Virus record (IMG/VR): IMGVR_UViG_3300032288_002769
Coordinates: 1-50,421 of that record
Length of the DNA stretch: 50,421 nt
From: a virus
Direction: 5' to 3' (one strand)
The position numbers and the translations under genes were made by a program. This document shows, piece after piece, positions 8,215-17,700 of the stretch (its first letter is position 1; each line of letters begins with the position of its first letter). The notes under the pieces are model-generated. The model worked only from the letters and a program-made list of their open reading frames with translations. It had not been told where the DNA came from and ran no database searches.

Positions 8215-8256
8215 TTTATGTTCTCCTTTTTAGTATAGAACCTTAATCTATTCATC

Positions 8257-8264
8257 TATTTATA
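8257..8264 (-). promoter_or_regulatory. T4-type late promoter for gp18 (TATAAATA)
   Basis: An exact TATAAATA on the minus strand lies in the 53-bp gap between gp17 and gp18, 43 nt upstream of the gp18 ATG. In T4 this octamer is recognised by the late sigma factor gp55 with the sliding clamp. Placement before the sheath gene matches the need for heavy late transcription. Confidence 0.75.
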
Positions 8265-8267
8265 CTT

Positions 8268-9902
8268 TTAGAATGTTGAGGGCATGTAACCTCTTGATTT
8301 TGCAAGAGTCCATATATCTTCGCCATCAAACATTTTTTCTTCTTCTTGGCCTGTAACAAGTTCTCCTACAGGCAACATTTCTTCTTCTATCATCAAGTTT
8401 TGCTCTTCGACCATTTTCTTTCTGATATCTGAGTCAGTCAAATCTCGAAAGAATGGCTGAGCAGATAACCAAGAGAAAATAACTAGAGTCATAACTATAT
8501 CGTCATTATTTCCTTCTTCTGCTTTATAAGAATCTCCCACTCTCACAAAGGTGTTCAATTCTGCTATTGTGTCGAAATCATATAGTAAAATTTTATCGTT
8601 CTCTATTAATGCCTTCAAATTAGCGCAACCAATCTTTTTGACTGGAGTGGTAGTCTTAACACCAAAAGTAGTTGTTTTTTTATAGCCAGAAGAGACTCTT
8701 TGACCTTTAGCCGAATGTCTCTCTAATCGGAAAATATTTTCATACTCCAAATCATAATGTAAAATATCTACAACCTGTTGACCGACATTATTTGTTTCCA
8801 ACAATATATAAGCGTTGTTGTATTTAGACGCTATAGAATATATAACATTAGGAAATACCAAAGGTGCTATATTATTATTACGATATTTGGCAACATGTTT
8901 ATACGGTATTTCGGTCACATCAACAATAGAGATTGCTGAGTAATCTCGGTTCACGCCTTCGGCACAATCTACGGTAGCAATATATGTATGATTTTTGATT
9001 GGCTGTTCATAGACCATCAGTCCCGTATCGTTGGACTCAATAGGTTGTCTGAAAACTAAAGTCTTTAGCTTGTATCCTGGTATCAGAGTAGCCGAAGAAC
9101 CTATAAATTCAGTTTCAAATTCTTGTCTGAATTGCTCTTCGCTAGTGTTACGGATTGTTTCTTCTTTCCATTTCTCATCTCTTCCTGGTACCATGGACCA
9201 ATGAACTTCAAATGGTACATATAACGAACGCTTTTCTACAGCATCCATCCACATCTTATAGAACATATTCAAACCGTAAGGTGTGGAAACGATAATAACT
9301 TTTGTGGTTTTACCTGATGAGATAACTGGATATGTAGATTGGAAGAAATCTTGAGCCATATTGTGTGGTACGAAAGCAAATTCATCTAAGAAAATCAAAT
9401 TGTAAGTACCACCACGAACGCCTGATGCGCTTGTTGCAAATGCAGAAATCTCAGATTTGTTTTCTAGTACAATGTTACCTTTGTTCCATTCTAAGATACC
9501 CTGTTGCATCCACATAGGCAAATATTCATAGGCATATTGTATACGACCTAGAATATCTCTAGCGAGATCGCCTTTGTTAGCGAGAATAGCTATTTTATAG
9601 TCATCTTGGAATAGAACCGACCATAACATATAACCGACAACCGTAGTTGTTTTACCAACTTGTCGTGGCATTTTACATATTGAAAAACGGTTAATATGAA
9701 AACCATGGATCATATCTTCTTGAAATGGCCACATATTAAACGGAACAAGACCTAAGTCAACATTGACAATCTTTACATAGGTCTTAATAAAGTATACTGG
9801 GTCTTTGATGCACTTAGTAATTTCTACTAATTGCTCCTGCGTATACTCAATTTTTATGCCAGGTTTCTTTAGGCTTGAATTGCCTTGATAACCCTCATTC
9901 AT
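8268..9902 (-). CDS. 17: Large terminase subunit gp17 (ATPase and nuclease)
   Basis: A 544-aa DNA packaging motor (T4 gp17 is 610 aa). The N-terminal ATPase carries Walker A MPRQVGKTT (residues 78-86, Lys84), Walker B LIFLDE (169-174, Asp173 and Glu174) and the coupling motif STPYG (206-210). The C-terminal RNase H-like nuclease shows the three acidic motifs: Asp312 in VDCAEG, Glu369 in LLETNNVGQQ, and Asp467/468 in NNDDIVM. All catalytic residues appear intact, so the headful nuclease and translocase should be active. The start at 9902 overlaps the Dps gene by 4 nt (ATGA), so translation of the motor is probably coupled to that gene. It follows gp16 except for the Dps insertion. Confidence 0.98.
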   Translation of the reverse strand: MNEGYQGNSSLKKPGIKIEYTQEQLVEITKCIKDPVYFIKTYVKIVNVDLGLVPFNMWPFQEDMIHGFHINRFSICKMPRQVGKTTTVVGYMLWSVLFQDDYKIAILANKGDLARDILGRIQYAYEYLPMWMQQGILEWNKGNIVLENKSEISAFATSASGVRGGTYNLIFLDEFAFVPHNMAQDFFQSTYPVISSGKTTKVIIVSTPYGLNMFYKMWMDAVEKRSLYVPFEVHWSMVPGRDEKWKEETIRNTSEEQFRQEFETEFIGSSATLIPGYKLKTLVFRQPIESNDTGLMVYEQPIKNHTYIATVDCAEGVNRDYSAISIVDVTEIPYKHVAKYRNNNIAPLVFPNVIYSIASKYNNAYILLETNNVGQQVVDILHYDLEYENIFRLERHSAKGQRVSSGYKKTTTFGVKTTTPVKKIGCANLKALIENDKILLYDFDTIAELNTFVRVGDSYKAEEGNNDDIVMTLVIFSWLSAQPFFRDLTDSDIRKKMVEEQNLMIEEEMLPVGELVTGQEEEKMFDGEDIWTLAKSRGYMPSTF

Positions 9903-10333
9903 TTAGTAATGCTTCTTAACATCCATGCGTGTTTTTGGTGAGCACCCAAAAGGTCTTGTAGAAAGTTACCAACTGCTGGCTCATTAGCATTTTCAGCAGC
10001 AACAATACCTGCACGGAGATGAATAATATATCTGTCATTATCTGCTCTCAATTGATTCATCATTTCTAAAGGAGATGGAATATTTAATTCCTCATCGAGA
10101 TCAGCAAGTTCTAAGAATCTTGTCATAGAACCTGGGGCATAAGCATTTAATTTTCTTAAGTGCTCTGCGATATCATCAGTTTGTGCCCATATAGAATTAT
10201 ATAATCCATCTAAGAAACTGTGATATTGTGGGAAGTTTGAACCCTCAATGTTCCAATGAAAATTGTGTGTCTTCAAATACAAAGCAAAGTTTGTAGCTAG
10301 AATCACTTTCAGTTGTTGAATAAGTTGTTCCAT
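9899..10333 (-). CDS. Dps-family ferritin-like protein encoded between terminase subunits
   Basis: A 144-aa protein of the Dps/ferritin-like family (bacterial Dps is usually 150-170 aa). Dps forms dodecamers that oxidise and store iron using peroxide and often coat DNA. The diagnostic block is THNFHWNIEGSNFPQYHSF at residues 22-40. The ferroxidase ligands of E. coli Dps (H51, H63, D67, D78, E82) correspond to H26, H38, D42, D53 and E57 here, with identical spacing (12, 4, 11, 4). This indicates a functional iron centre. The usual Lys-rich N-terminal DNA-binding tail is absent: the protein starts MEQLIQQLKV directly in helix A. It lies 1 nt after gp16 and overlaps gp17 by 4 nt, so it is co-translated with the packaging motor. 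Possible roles are protection of DNA from oxidative damage, iron withholding, or a virion or packaging part; which of these is unknown. Confidence 0.93.
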   Translation of the reverse strand: MEQLIQQLKVILATNFALYLKTHNFHWNIEGSNFPQYHSFLDGLYNSIWAQTDDIAEHLRKLNAYAPGSMTRFLELADLDEELNIPSPLEMMNQLRADNDRYIIHLRAGIVAAENANEPAVGNFLQDLLGAHQKHAWMLRSITK

Positions 10334-10334
10334 T

Positions 10335-10718
10335 TTATCCTACCTGTTTAATTTGTTTAATCAAATCTCTTGTTGACCCTACAAATACTGCTTTATCCAC
10401 ATTGATAGTAGCAGGTACTTGTGGTTGCAAATCTTTTCTTTTCTTTTGTAGGTCCAATAGGTCTTTGTTCATTTCACCCAATTGCTTTAGCATATTCGAT
10501 GCTACTTCATATGCTCTAGGATGCTCAGACTCTTTAGCTACATGCAAAATATTATCGACAGCAATATTCCCTTTCATCACAAGTTCACGAATGTTTTTTC
10601 TGGCAAAAGCAAAATCAGTTTCAATATCATCAGAAGAATTATCAATAACTACCGGAGATTTTACATCCTCAATAGGTTCAATATCAAAAATCTCCGATAG
10701 CTTTTCATTTATCTTCAT
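10335..10718 (-). CDS. 16: Small terminase subunit gp16
   Basis: A 127-aa small terminase (T4 gp16 is 164 aa). It forms a ring that recognises and regulates packaging of phage DNA by gp17. The helical core around residues 38-95 contains AKESEHPRAYEVASNMLKQLG and LLDLQKKRKDL, which matches the small-terminase pattern of T4-like marine phages, as does the end VFVGSTRDLIKQIKQ. The N-terminal 35 residues are acidic and probably disordered. It starts 3 nt after the fibre-like gene's stop and ends 1 nt before the Dps gene. I am confident because of the characteristic HPRAYEV motif and its place just before gp17 apart from the Dps insertion. Confidence 0.92.
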   Translation of the reverse strand: MKINEKLSEIFDIEPIEDVKSPVVIDNSSDDIETDFAFARKNIRELVMKGNIAVDNILHVAKESEHPRAYEVASNMLKQLGEMNKDLLDLQKKRKDLQPQVPATINVDKAVFVGSTRDLIKQIKQVG

Positions 10719-10721
10719 AGA

Positions 10722-11780
10722 TTATACGAATGCTAATTGCTTCAGTTGGCTACCATCAGAAATAAACATCTTGCCTACACCAGTAGCATGACTTGTTACA
10801 ACCATAGTGCCTGCTGGTAGAGAAGTAGAATCTAAATTGGTAACTGCTGTTGTTAGAGATTTAATTGTCAACCCGTTATACAATCTAATATCAGCTTGAG
10901 TGTATGCTGTATTTGATGATGCAATATCTGTAGCTTTAAACTTCAAGTCTAGACCGTACTTGAAACCACTAGCGGGAGTTGTGTTAACCATAGCAACACC
11001 AAATGCCGAGTTAGCGGTAGTTAATCCACCATCACCATCTAGATAAGCCATAACCGCAGAATCAGCAGTTGTTGTTTGGTCACCAATCACACCTAGAACA
11101 CCAGCTTTTGGAAATAGGCTTGGGCTTGTGCCTGTGATGTTATAGCTACCTGTTACACCGGTAATGTAGTTTCGTGTCGCTGTTAAGTTTGCACCAGTAA
11201 CTCTACCTCTAACTGCTTGAGAACTAGCGGGATCTTGATAATCGCTACTTCCAAAAGCTGCACTGATTGTTAATGTTGATGCTAGACCTACTGTAGCACC
11301 ACCACCAGTTGCTGATGCAGTATCTGTAATAATCTGTTTAACAGTAAATGTATTCGTATTTGCAGCACTAACTAAACTATTTGCCTTTTCAAAAGCAGCA
11401 TTGGCTTGAATAAAAGCAGAAATGCTCGAACTGGAACTGGAGTTTGCAACAACAAAAGCCGCATTGGCTTGAATAAAAGCACCATTGGCATATATCGCAG
11501 CAGAGTTAGCAACATAGCTTGGTGTGTTAGCTTGAATAAATGCTGCATTGGCCTGAATAAATGCCGTAGCTGCCACATTTGATGTGGTGTTAGCAAAACT
11601 GAAAGCTGAGTTGGCATGAGTAAAAGCTAGATTTGGTCTTAGCGAAGTGTAATTATTAAGTGTGCTCAACGCAAGACTATAAGTTACACCACTAGCGGTA
11701 TTTGAAATTGGAAATATAATTTTAGAAGGAATATTGCTAATCGCAATTGTCTCATCTAATTGTGAAATCCTTTTGGTCAT
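10722..11780 (-). CDS. Fibre-like structural protein between gp15 and gp16
   Basis: A 352-aa protein with three parts. The N-terminal 45 residues (TKRISQLDETIAISN, then FPISNTASGVTYSLALSTLNNY) resemble short attachment domains of phage fibres. Residues about 50-140 carry AF..AN. heptads such as AFIQANAAFIQAN, shared with the fibre genes 10-20 kb away. The C-terminal half (residues 145-352) is a beta-rich region ending in TSHATGVGKMFISDGSQLKQL, a type of ending I recognise from fibre and neck-associated proteins. It sits outside the main fibre cluster, between tail completion gp15 and small terminase gp16. A whisker- or collar-like fibre is a reasonable guess given the neck genes next to it, but is not shown. 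It could also be an ordinary side fibre. Confidence 0.85.
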   Translation of the reverse strand: MTKRISQLDETIAISNIPSKIIFPISNTASGVTYSLALSTLNNYTSLRPNLAFTHANSAFSFANTTSNVAATAFIQANAAFIQANTPSYVANSAAIYANGAFIQANAAFVVANSSSSSSISAFIQANAAFEKANSLVSAANTNTFTVKQIITDTASATGGGATVGLASTLTISAAFGSSDYQDPASSQAVRGRVTGANLTATRNYITGVTGSYNITGTSPSLFPKAGVLGVIGDQTTTADSAVMAYLDGDGGLTTANSAFGVAMVNTTPASGFKYGLDLKFKATDIASSNTAYTQADIRLYNGLTIKSLTTAVTNLDSTSLPAGTMVVTSHATGVGKMFISDGSQLKQLAFV

Positions 11781-11804
11781 TTTAAAGGTATCCTTGTTTA
11801 CTTT

Positions 11805-12899
11805 TTATGTTAGTAAGTTTTCTGAAGCTTCTGTTAGAATGTTCTCATCTTCTTCTGTAGTAATCTCAATGTATGCATCATTTATAGTTAACGATTGATC
11901 TTCTAAAGTCGATGGGAATTCTTTAATATCCGTATTATAACCGTAACTTGTATCTGGAGTCGCTGAAGTTGGATCAGGGATCGTAACTAAAGAAACTGTT
12001 TTAATTGGGTTCAAATCAACAGTATTTATAGTATAACTTGCCCCGGAGTAGTCTCCCGTTAGAACTTCATTCTCTTCTAGCAGGTCGGTTAAATTAGAAA
12101 CTACTAGTGATCCTGTACTGTTATTGGCAAAATAAGTAACGGTACCTGTTTTTCCTTTATTCGCTACTCTAACGATTTCTCCTGTTGTATATACGCCCCT
12201 GCCTGAATTTGAGTCAATATAAACTTGTTGAGAAGTTGTAGCCCTTGTGTCGGTGTAGATATTCGTATTTGCCTGCTCAATAACGGAAGATGCACTAACC
12301 GCAGGGAAAATATATCCTCTAGCAGTAAACGATAGATTCCATATAATTAATCTGGTACTCATCATATCGCCCTCATAATCAACCTCAGGAGTTACTGAGT
12401 TGAGCATAATTGGCATGTCATATTTTCTACCGATGGACGGAATAAAATCAATCGTCACGGTAAAATCTGGCGTAAAGAATGGCAAAATTTGCTCTAGTAT
12501 TTGAGTACCATCTTCGGTATTTCTAACATATATTGATAAATCGAAATCGAAGGTATAAGGTATCGGAGCGTATTGTCCTTTAACTGTACCATTGGAAGAA
12601 TCAAATCCATAATTCTTATTTACAGTAATGAATTTTCTAGATGAATCATAAGCAATACCTGAAAGATCAAAAGATATTCTTGGCACATAGGCATTAATAG
12701 ATTTTGTCAGGGTTGGATCAGAAGTTAATCGAGTAATATATTTTTCTTTAGCACCATACGAAATAGGAACTTTATTTTTTTCATAGGCTTTAGAACCATC
12801 TTTACTATAGCGAATTAATGTGATATCATTAAAGATAGAACCAAAAGCTACAATAACTTTTCGTATTGTTCTATTATAGAAGTGGTCATTGCCTAACAT
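11805..12899 (-). CDS. 15: Tail sheath stabiliser / completion protein gp15
   Basis: A 364-aa tail terminator (T4 gp15 is 272 aa). It caps the sheath end of the finished tail and docks it to the neck. The first 205 residues hold the family core: FYNRTIRKVIVAFGSIFNDI (residues 7-26), VPISYGAKEKYITRL, then PRISFDLSGIAYDSSRK and TIDFIPSIGRKYDMPIMLNS. From residue 225 on there is a C-terminal extension with the pattern GEIVRVANKGKTGTV followed by a GDYSGASYTI strand, a beta module also found in gp8 and the gp7-position protein here, and an acidic tail (EITTEEDENILTEASENLL). It overlaps gp14 by 1 nt (TAATG). Identification of the core is firm; the extension's role is unknown. Confidence 0.93.
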   Translation of the reverse strand: MLGNDHFYNRTIRKVIVAFGSIFNDITLIRYSKDGSKAYEKNKVPISYGAKEKYITRLTSDPTLTKSINAYVPRISFDLSGIAYDSSRKFITVNKNYGFDSSNGTVKGQYAPIPYTFDFDLSIYVRNTEDGTQILEQILPFFTPDFTVTIDFIPSIGRKYDMPIMLNSVTPEVDYEGDMMSTRLIIWNLSFTARGYIFPAVSASSVIEQANTNIYTDTRATTSQQVYIDSNSGRGVYTTGEIVRVANKGKTGTVTYFANNSTGSLVVSNLTDLLEENEVLTGDYSGASYTINTVDLNPIKTVSLVTIPDPTSATPDTSYGYNTDIKEFPSTLEDQSLTINDAYIEITTEEDENILTEASENLLT

Positions 12900-13789
12900 T
12901 ATGCATCACCAAATGGGTTATGTTCTGTAAAATCTATGATTAAATCCGATTCTGTTTGCAGTCTTACATTGTCACTGATATCTTCAAACACATCATTACC
13001 CACTTGAGTCATTTCATTAATTACGGCGACATTTGCTATATTGCTTGAAGCACGACAATAAACATTACCTGATGTAAATGTTCCTTGGACACGAACAACT
13101 TGCAATTCAGTGTTAGCTTTGAAAGAGTAAACTACGGCTCTTGTATCAGATTCTAAGAATGAAGTGCCTTGGTATATTTCATCGTAAGGATAAAGTGTTC
13201 CTACATTATTTGCACCAAGAGTAAATGTGGTTCTTCTATACTCACTGAATGCTTGATCGTCAATTTCTCGTATACCGGTAGAAATAATTTCTTCAGAGAA
13301 TACAAACTGTTTAAGTTTTAAAGCGTACACATAAACATTACCGCCACGACCACGACCTAATGTGTAGAACATAGCTTGATCGTTTTCGTGCTCTACGAAT
13401 GTAATTTCAAAAAAGTTTTGCACTAGAGGCACATATACTAAATCACCTTCTCTAGGTCTTAACAAAGGAACGGTTGCTGCGAATCGGCGGCGTGATAAAA
13501 GCAAAGTAACTTCATCACGAATCTCTAAACCAAATTTAGAAATGAAGTCTCCTTCGCCATCCATACCACTAACATTTTCAAGATACATTTCAATAGGATA
13601 AGCATTACGATATTGTTTAAGTGTATCTTCACCGTAAAGCATATCTTCGGAATCTCTAGATGATCTTGAAATATAATAAACATCCATGCCATGAATCTGC
13701 ATAGCTTCAATTACCAAATCTTCTACCAGTAACTGCTCACTGGTAATTTGGTGTTGTGGAAAGTTATTGAAATAAAAATTAGTAGGCAT
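12899..13789 (-). CDS. 14: Neck protein gp14
   Basis: A 296-aa neck protein (T4 gp14 is 256 aa). With gp13 it forms the head-to-tail connector that closes the packaged head and receives the tail. The start MPTNFYFNNFPQHQITSEQLLVEDL, quoted here as NFYFNNF and EQLLVEDLVIEAMQIHG, is the family signature, followed by DVYYISR (residues 36-42) and LYGEDTLKQY. It overlaps gp13 upstream and gp15 downstream by 1 nt each, so the three are probably translated as a coupled set in nearly equal amounts. Residues 200-255 hold a beta-rich segment that may be a lineage-specific insertion. Identification is firm. Confidence 0.95.
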   Translation of the reverse strand: MPTNFYFNNFPQHQITSEQLLVEDLVIEAMQIHGMDVYYISRSSRDSEDMLYGEDTLKQYRNAYPIEMYLENVSGMDGEGDFISKFGLEIRDEVTLLLSRRRFAATVPLLRPREGDLVYVPLVQNFFEITFVEHENDQAMFYTLGRGRGGNVYVYALKLKQFVFSEEIISTGIREIDDQAFSEYRRTTFTLGANNVGTLYPYDEIYQGTSFLESDTRAVVYSFKANTELQVVRVQGTFTSGNVYCRASSNIANVAVINEMTQVGNDVFEDISDNVRLQTESDLIIDFTEHNPFGDA

Positions 13790-14742
13790 TAGCCAACAAA
13801 CATTTCTTGTGGTAGGGTGTTGTAAGATTGCATTTCTTCTTCTAGCTTGTCTAACTCGACTAGTGCTTCTTGCATAATTCTAGGACCATCAAGTGTAACA
13901 CCACCAGGCATTTGAATGCCAGCAAATTTAGATAGATTTGTTCCCCACTGATATTTGATTTTTGCAGTGGCATATGCTTTTAGAAATCTATCGTTCCATA
14001 CATCTGGATAACCTGTCTGGGTAATTGTAACACCAGTTGCATTAGCATCAAATACACTATCTACAGTCAAAGAAGTATCTGTAGGTATTGAAGTAATCTT
14101 TCTTTGTTCGTTACCGAAATTAATGTATTCACCGATTGAAAATTGTTGTGTAAATGCGGTACCTGTTCCAGTTACTGAAGTGCTAGAAGTTGAAACATTA
14201 GCAGTACCGGTAAATGTCTTAGTATCCCCTGCCACTTTTTTGTAGCATTCTACAATTACATAGTCATCAACATGTAAATCTCTAGACCAATCAATATCTA
14301 AAATTAATTTATTATGTAAGCGATTGAATCTGATCTGTGGGGTACCTGAGAACAACAGGTTCAAGGTACGAATATGCTGCATTGTAATTTCATATGAAAC
14401 ATACGAAACAGAAGTAAAGTCATATAGGTCGTGCAGGCGTAACTGATAACGCAAGTCAAACATATTAACTGAAGAATTCGACTGGTCAAAAGGTAAAATA
14501 CCAGTGACAAAAATGACAGAATCCGGAACATAAATCCATCCTCTGTCGATATCAGCTTGAACAATTTTATGCTTTAAGTACATTTTCTCAGTACCATCAA
14601 AATGATAGTCGTAGAAAAAGCTTAATGCATCGTCAATTCTATCGTCTACTTGATCGTCATCTACATTAATTTGAATGACTGGATGACCTAGTCGGCGTAG
14701 ACAATAGTCTTTAAATTCTGCTCTGGTTGTTGGAGTTGCCAT
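13789..14742 (-). CDS. 13: Neck protein gp13 with inserted beta domain
   Basis: A 317-aa neck protein (T4 gp13 is 309 aa) that binds the portal side of the head and is joined by gp14. The family core is clear: TRAEFKDYCLRRLGHPVIQI (residues 6-25), NVDDDQVDDRIDDAL, YHFDGTEKMYLKH and, after a break, PDVWNDRFLKAYATAKIKYQW. Between the two halves, residues about 174-243 form a Thr/Ser-rich beta segment (TGTANVSTSSTSVTGTGTAF and SIGEYINFGNEQRKITSI) typical of small repeated beta domains in tail proteins; it looks like an insertion at a loop. A candidate late promoter GATAAATA lies 34 nt upstream. It follows the lectin gene after 48 bp. Confidence 0.94.
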   Translation of the reverse strand: MATPTTRAEFKDYCLRRLGHPVIQINVDDDQVDDRIDDALSFFYDYHFDGTEKMYLKHKIVQADIDRGWIYVPDSVIFVTGILPFDQSNSSVNMFDLRYQLRLHDLYDFTSVSYVSYEITMQHIRTLNLLFSGTPQIRFNRLHNKLILDIDWSRDLHVDDYVIVECYKKVAGDTKTFTGTANVSTSSTSVTGTGTAFTQQFSIGEYINFGNEQRKITSIPTDTSLTVDSVFDANATGVTITQTGYPDVWNDRFLKAYATAKIKYQWGTNLSKFAGIQMPGGVTLDGPRIMQEALVELDKLEEEMQSYNTLPQEMFVG

Positions 14743-14775
14743 GAAATCCTCTTTATAGAGTATTTAGTTACGCTA

Positions 14776-14783
14776 TATTTATC
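14776..14783 (-). promoter_or_regulatory. Candidate late promoter before the neck genes (GATAAATA)
   Basis: GATAAATA on the minus strand, one mismatch from TATAAATA, lies in the 48-bp gap between the lectin gene and gp13, 34 nt from the gp13 ATG. It would start a transcript for the gp13-gp14-gp15-packaging block independently of the long fibre region. Confidence 0.45.
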
Positions 14784-14790
14784 TTACCAA

Positions 14791-17700
14791 TTATACTTGC
14801 GGATATGCAACACCTGGTACTGTAAAGTTAGCAACATATCTAGCATATCCTTTGGTAATTCTTATCTCATCTAGATAACCATTCCAACTTTCAGTGCCTG
14901 CTGCGTTGTTACCTACCGTTAATGCTAAATTGGGTGGTAAAGTTCCAGTATAAGTTACTGTGCTACCAACTTGTGTTCCGTTCAAAAATAATCTCAAATT
15001 TGAACTACTTCTTGTGGCTGCAAAATGAGTCCAAGTATTGGTTGAAATTGTACCCCCAAATGCCACATTCGCAGATGCTGTAAAGAATTCTAAATTAGCA
15101 GTATTCGCAACAAGGCTAAATCTACCGGCAGTTGTATCTGTTGCCGTAGTTCTAGTCGCACAAATGGTTTTTCTACCAGCAGCCACAGTAGCAGTATACA
15201 ACCACCCCTCGATTGTAAAATCTCCAGTAAAAACATTTAGAGGACTAAAAGTTGGTGCGGCTTGTATATAATCTCCGGAACCATCAAAGTATAAACCACG
15301 ATCTCCATATTTTTCCTGAGTTGTAGATGCCGTAGAATTGCCTCCAGTAATAAGGGCGTGCTGACCTGCGTAATCAAAAACACCCGAAGATTTTGAATTC
15401 AATATCATAGTAGTGTTAGCGATAGCAGTTAATGGTGTAGTTGTAGGTGTAAAGTTATTAGTATAAACTGCTGTGCCTACAACTACACGAAGATCAGAGA
15501 TGAATCCATTTGTCCACCAAGTGGCAGCACCTGGAGCATCACCTACTTGTCCTATAGTAAATTGTGATGTTGTTGCATAATCGTTGGCGTCTGTATAAGT
15601 AGTTGCATTAGCGATACCGTTGACATATAGTTTAGTAGTACCACTACTTTTAACTACTGCAATATGATACCATTGTCCACTAGTTATACTACTTTGAGTA
15701 ATTCTATTAACACCACCTGTATAAAAAGTCAAGTTTCCCGCCGTAGAAAAAAGTACTGTAACTTTAGTTTGAGTGGCACCGCCTCCAGAAGTTCTAAAGT
15801 CTATTAATCCAAAATTACTTGCTACCGAGTTAGGATACACCCAAAACTCAACTGTCCAATTACCAGTGCCAAAACCAAAAGCAGTTGTTGCAGTTGGAAT
15901 TCTGTAATAATCTGTAGAGCCGTTAAAGTAATAAGAACCAACATAAGTTTCTGGTGAATATGCGATACTAGTAGTAAATGGGATAAATTTTGTAACAGCG
16001 GCATCACCAGATTTTGTTATTGAAAATGCATTATTACTTCTATCTATAAACTGATTATATTGACAAGTCAATAAACTTACATTAGCAGAGTTGGCACTTT
16101 GACTGGTTGTAGTTAGTACAGTCGTTGATGGTGTAAAATTGCTTGTATATAAAGCTTGTCCTTTAACTATTCTGAGACTGGCAATGTGACAATGTGAATA
16201 TGCGGACCAGGTATCCGCATATCCTGCTCTGAATGTAGCCGATGTATCAACAAGGTTTGTACTATTGGTTCCAGTAGCATCTAATGTACCATTTTTAAAC
16301 CAATAAACTGTAGATCCAGTTCTTACGAGCGCCCAATGTGTCCAAGTATTAGTATCTACATCAGATCCAGAAAAGAAATCACTTGTGCCACCAAGTCTTG
16401 CACCCAGTTTTGTAGGACTTAGTGCAGCATTTTTATAAATTTGCCATCCAGAAGTAGCATCACTAGCTTTTTTACCAACAACTCCCATAGTACTGGACCA
16501 AGTTATAGGGTATATCCAAAACTCTACAGTAAAATTACCTGAACCTAAATCTAATTTAGTATCATGCGCTATTGACATGTAATCGCCATTACCATCAAAA
16601 TATGCACTCCACATTGTACCGTACGGACTAAAAGAACTTACAGTTGGTGTACCTGTTCGTGTAAAGTTTAAATTTGAAGTAGTGTTTGAACTTAAATCAA
16701 CAATTCTATTATTATCAAAACTTGCATTGGATAAAGAACCTAAGAAAATTACATTAGCAGAGTTGGCACTTTGACTTGTTGTAGTCAATACTGATGTTGC
16801 GGGTGTAAAGTTTGCTGTATATAATGCTTGTTTAGTTATACGAACATTTGAAATGTAACCAGTAAAAGGTTGTGCTGTTGTTCTTGAGTTTCCAATATAA
16901 AGACTTTCTGTTTGGCTAAAATCATCACTTCTAGTTGATGAAGCTTCTGAAGTTCCATTTAGATATAAATTAACTGCTGTTCCATTTCTAACTAAAGCAA
17001 AATGATACCAAGTATTCAAAGCAATGACTGTTGTACCTTTTACAACAGTCGATGTAAAAGTTGTTGCTAATTGACCACCAGCAGAACCATCGATACGAAT
17101 TTCCCAACCGGTATTTTCAGCGGTCGCACCTTTAGCAAGAATTCCTTTTTGAGCACCACCGATTGCCGTAGCACGAAACCATCCTTCGATAGTGAAACTG
17201 CTTGTACCTATTCTGATTGCAGCACTATCTGATACAGTTAAATAATCGCCAGTGCCATCGAAAAATGTTGATCCATCCGAAGATGTAGGTGATGCAAATG
17301 GAGAAAATCTACTTGGTGTTACATCACCATTTAGTGTTATCAAAGAATTATTATTACTTGAATCTAAGTTGTAAGCGGTATTTGCAATATAAGTATTTTC
17401 TCCAGTAATTAATAATGAAGTATATTTCCAATAAGTATCGTTAGTTAGAACAATAAGAGTAATGTTTTGTTGTGTAGTTTGATTTTGTGCATCATTAACT
17501 AAAACTACCAAATTTGTAGTGCTATCTGAGGTTACCGTTCCTGATATTAAACCCGAAGACGATAGTGACAATCCTGATGGTAATGTTCCAGAATACAAAC
17601 TATATGTTAGGGGTGTATCACCAGTCGCTAAAAGTTGAACACTTACTGTAAAAGATGGACTTGTATATGAGGTGCTAGTGAAAGAAGGAAAACCAGAAGT

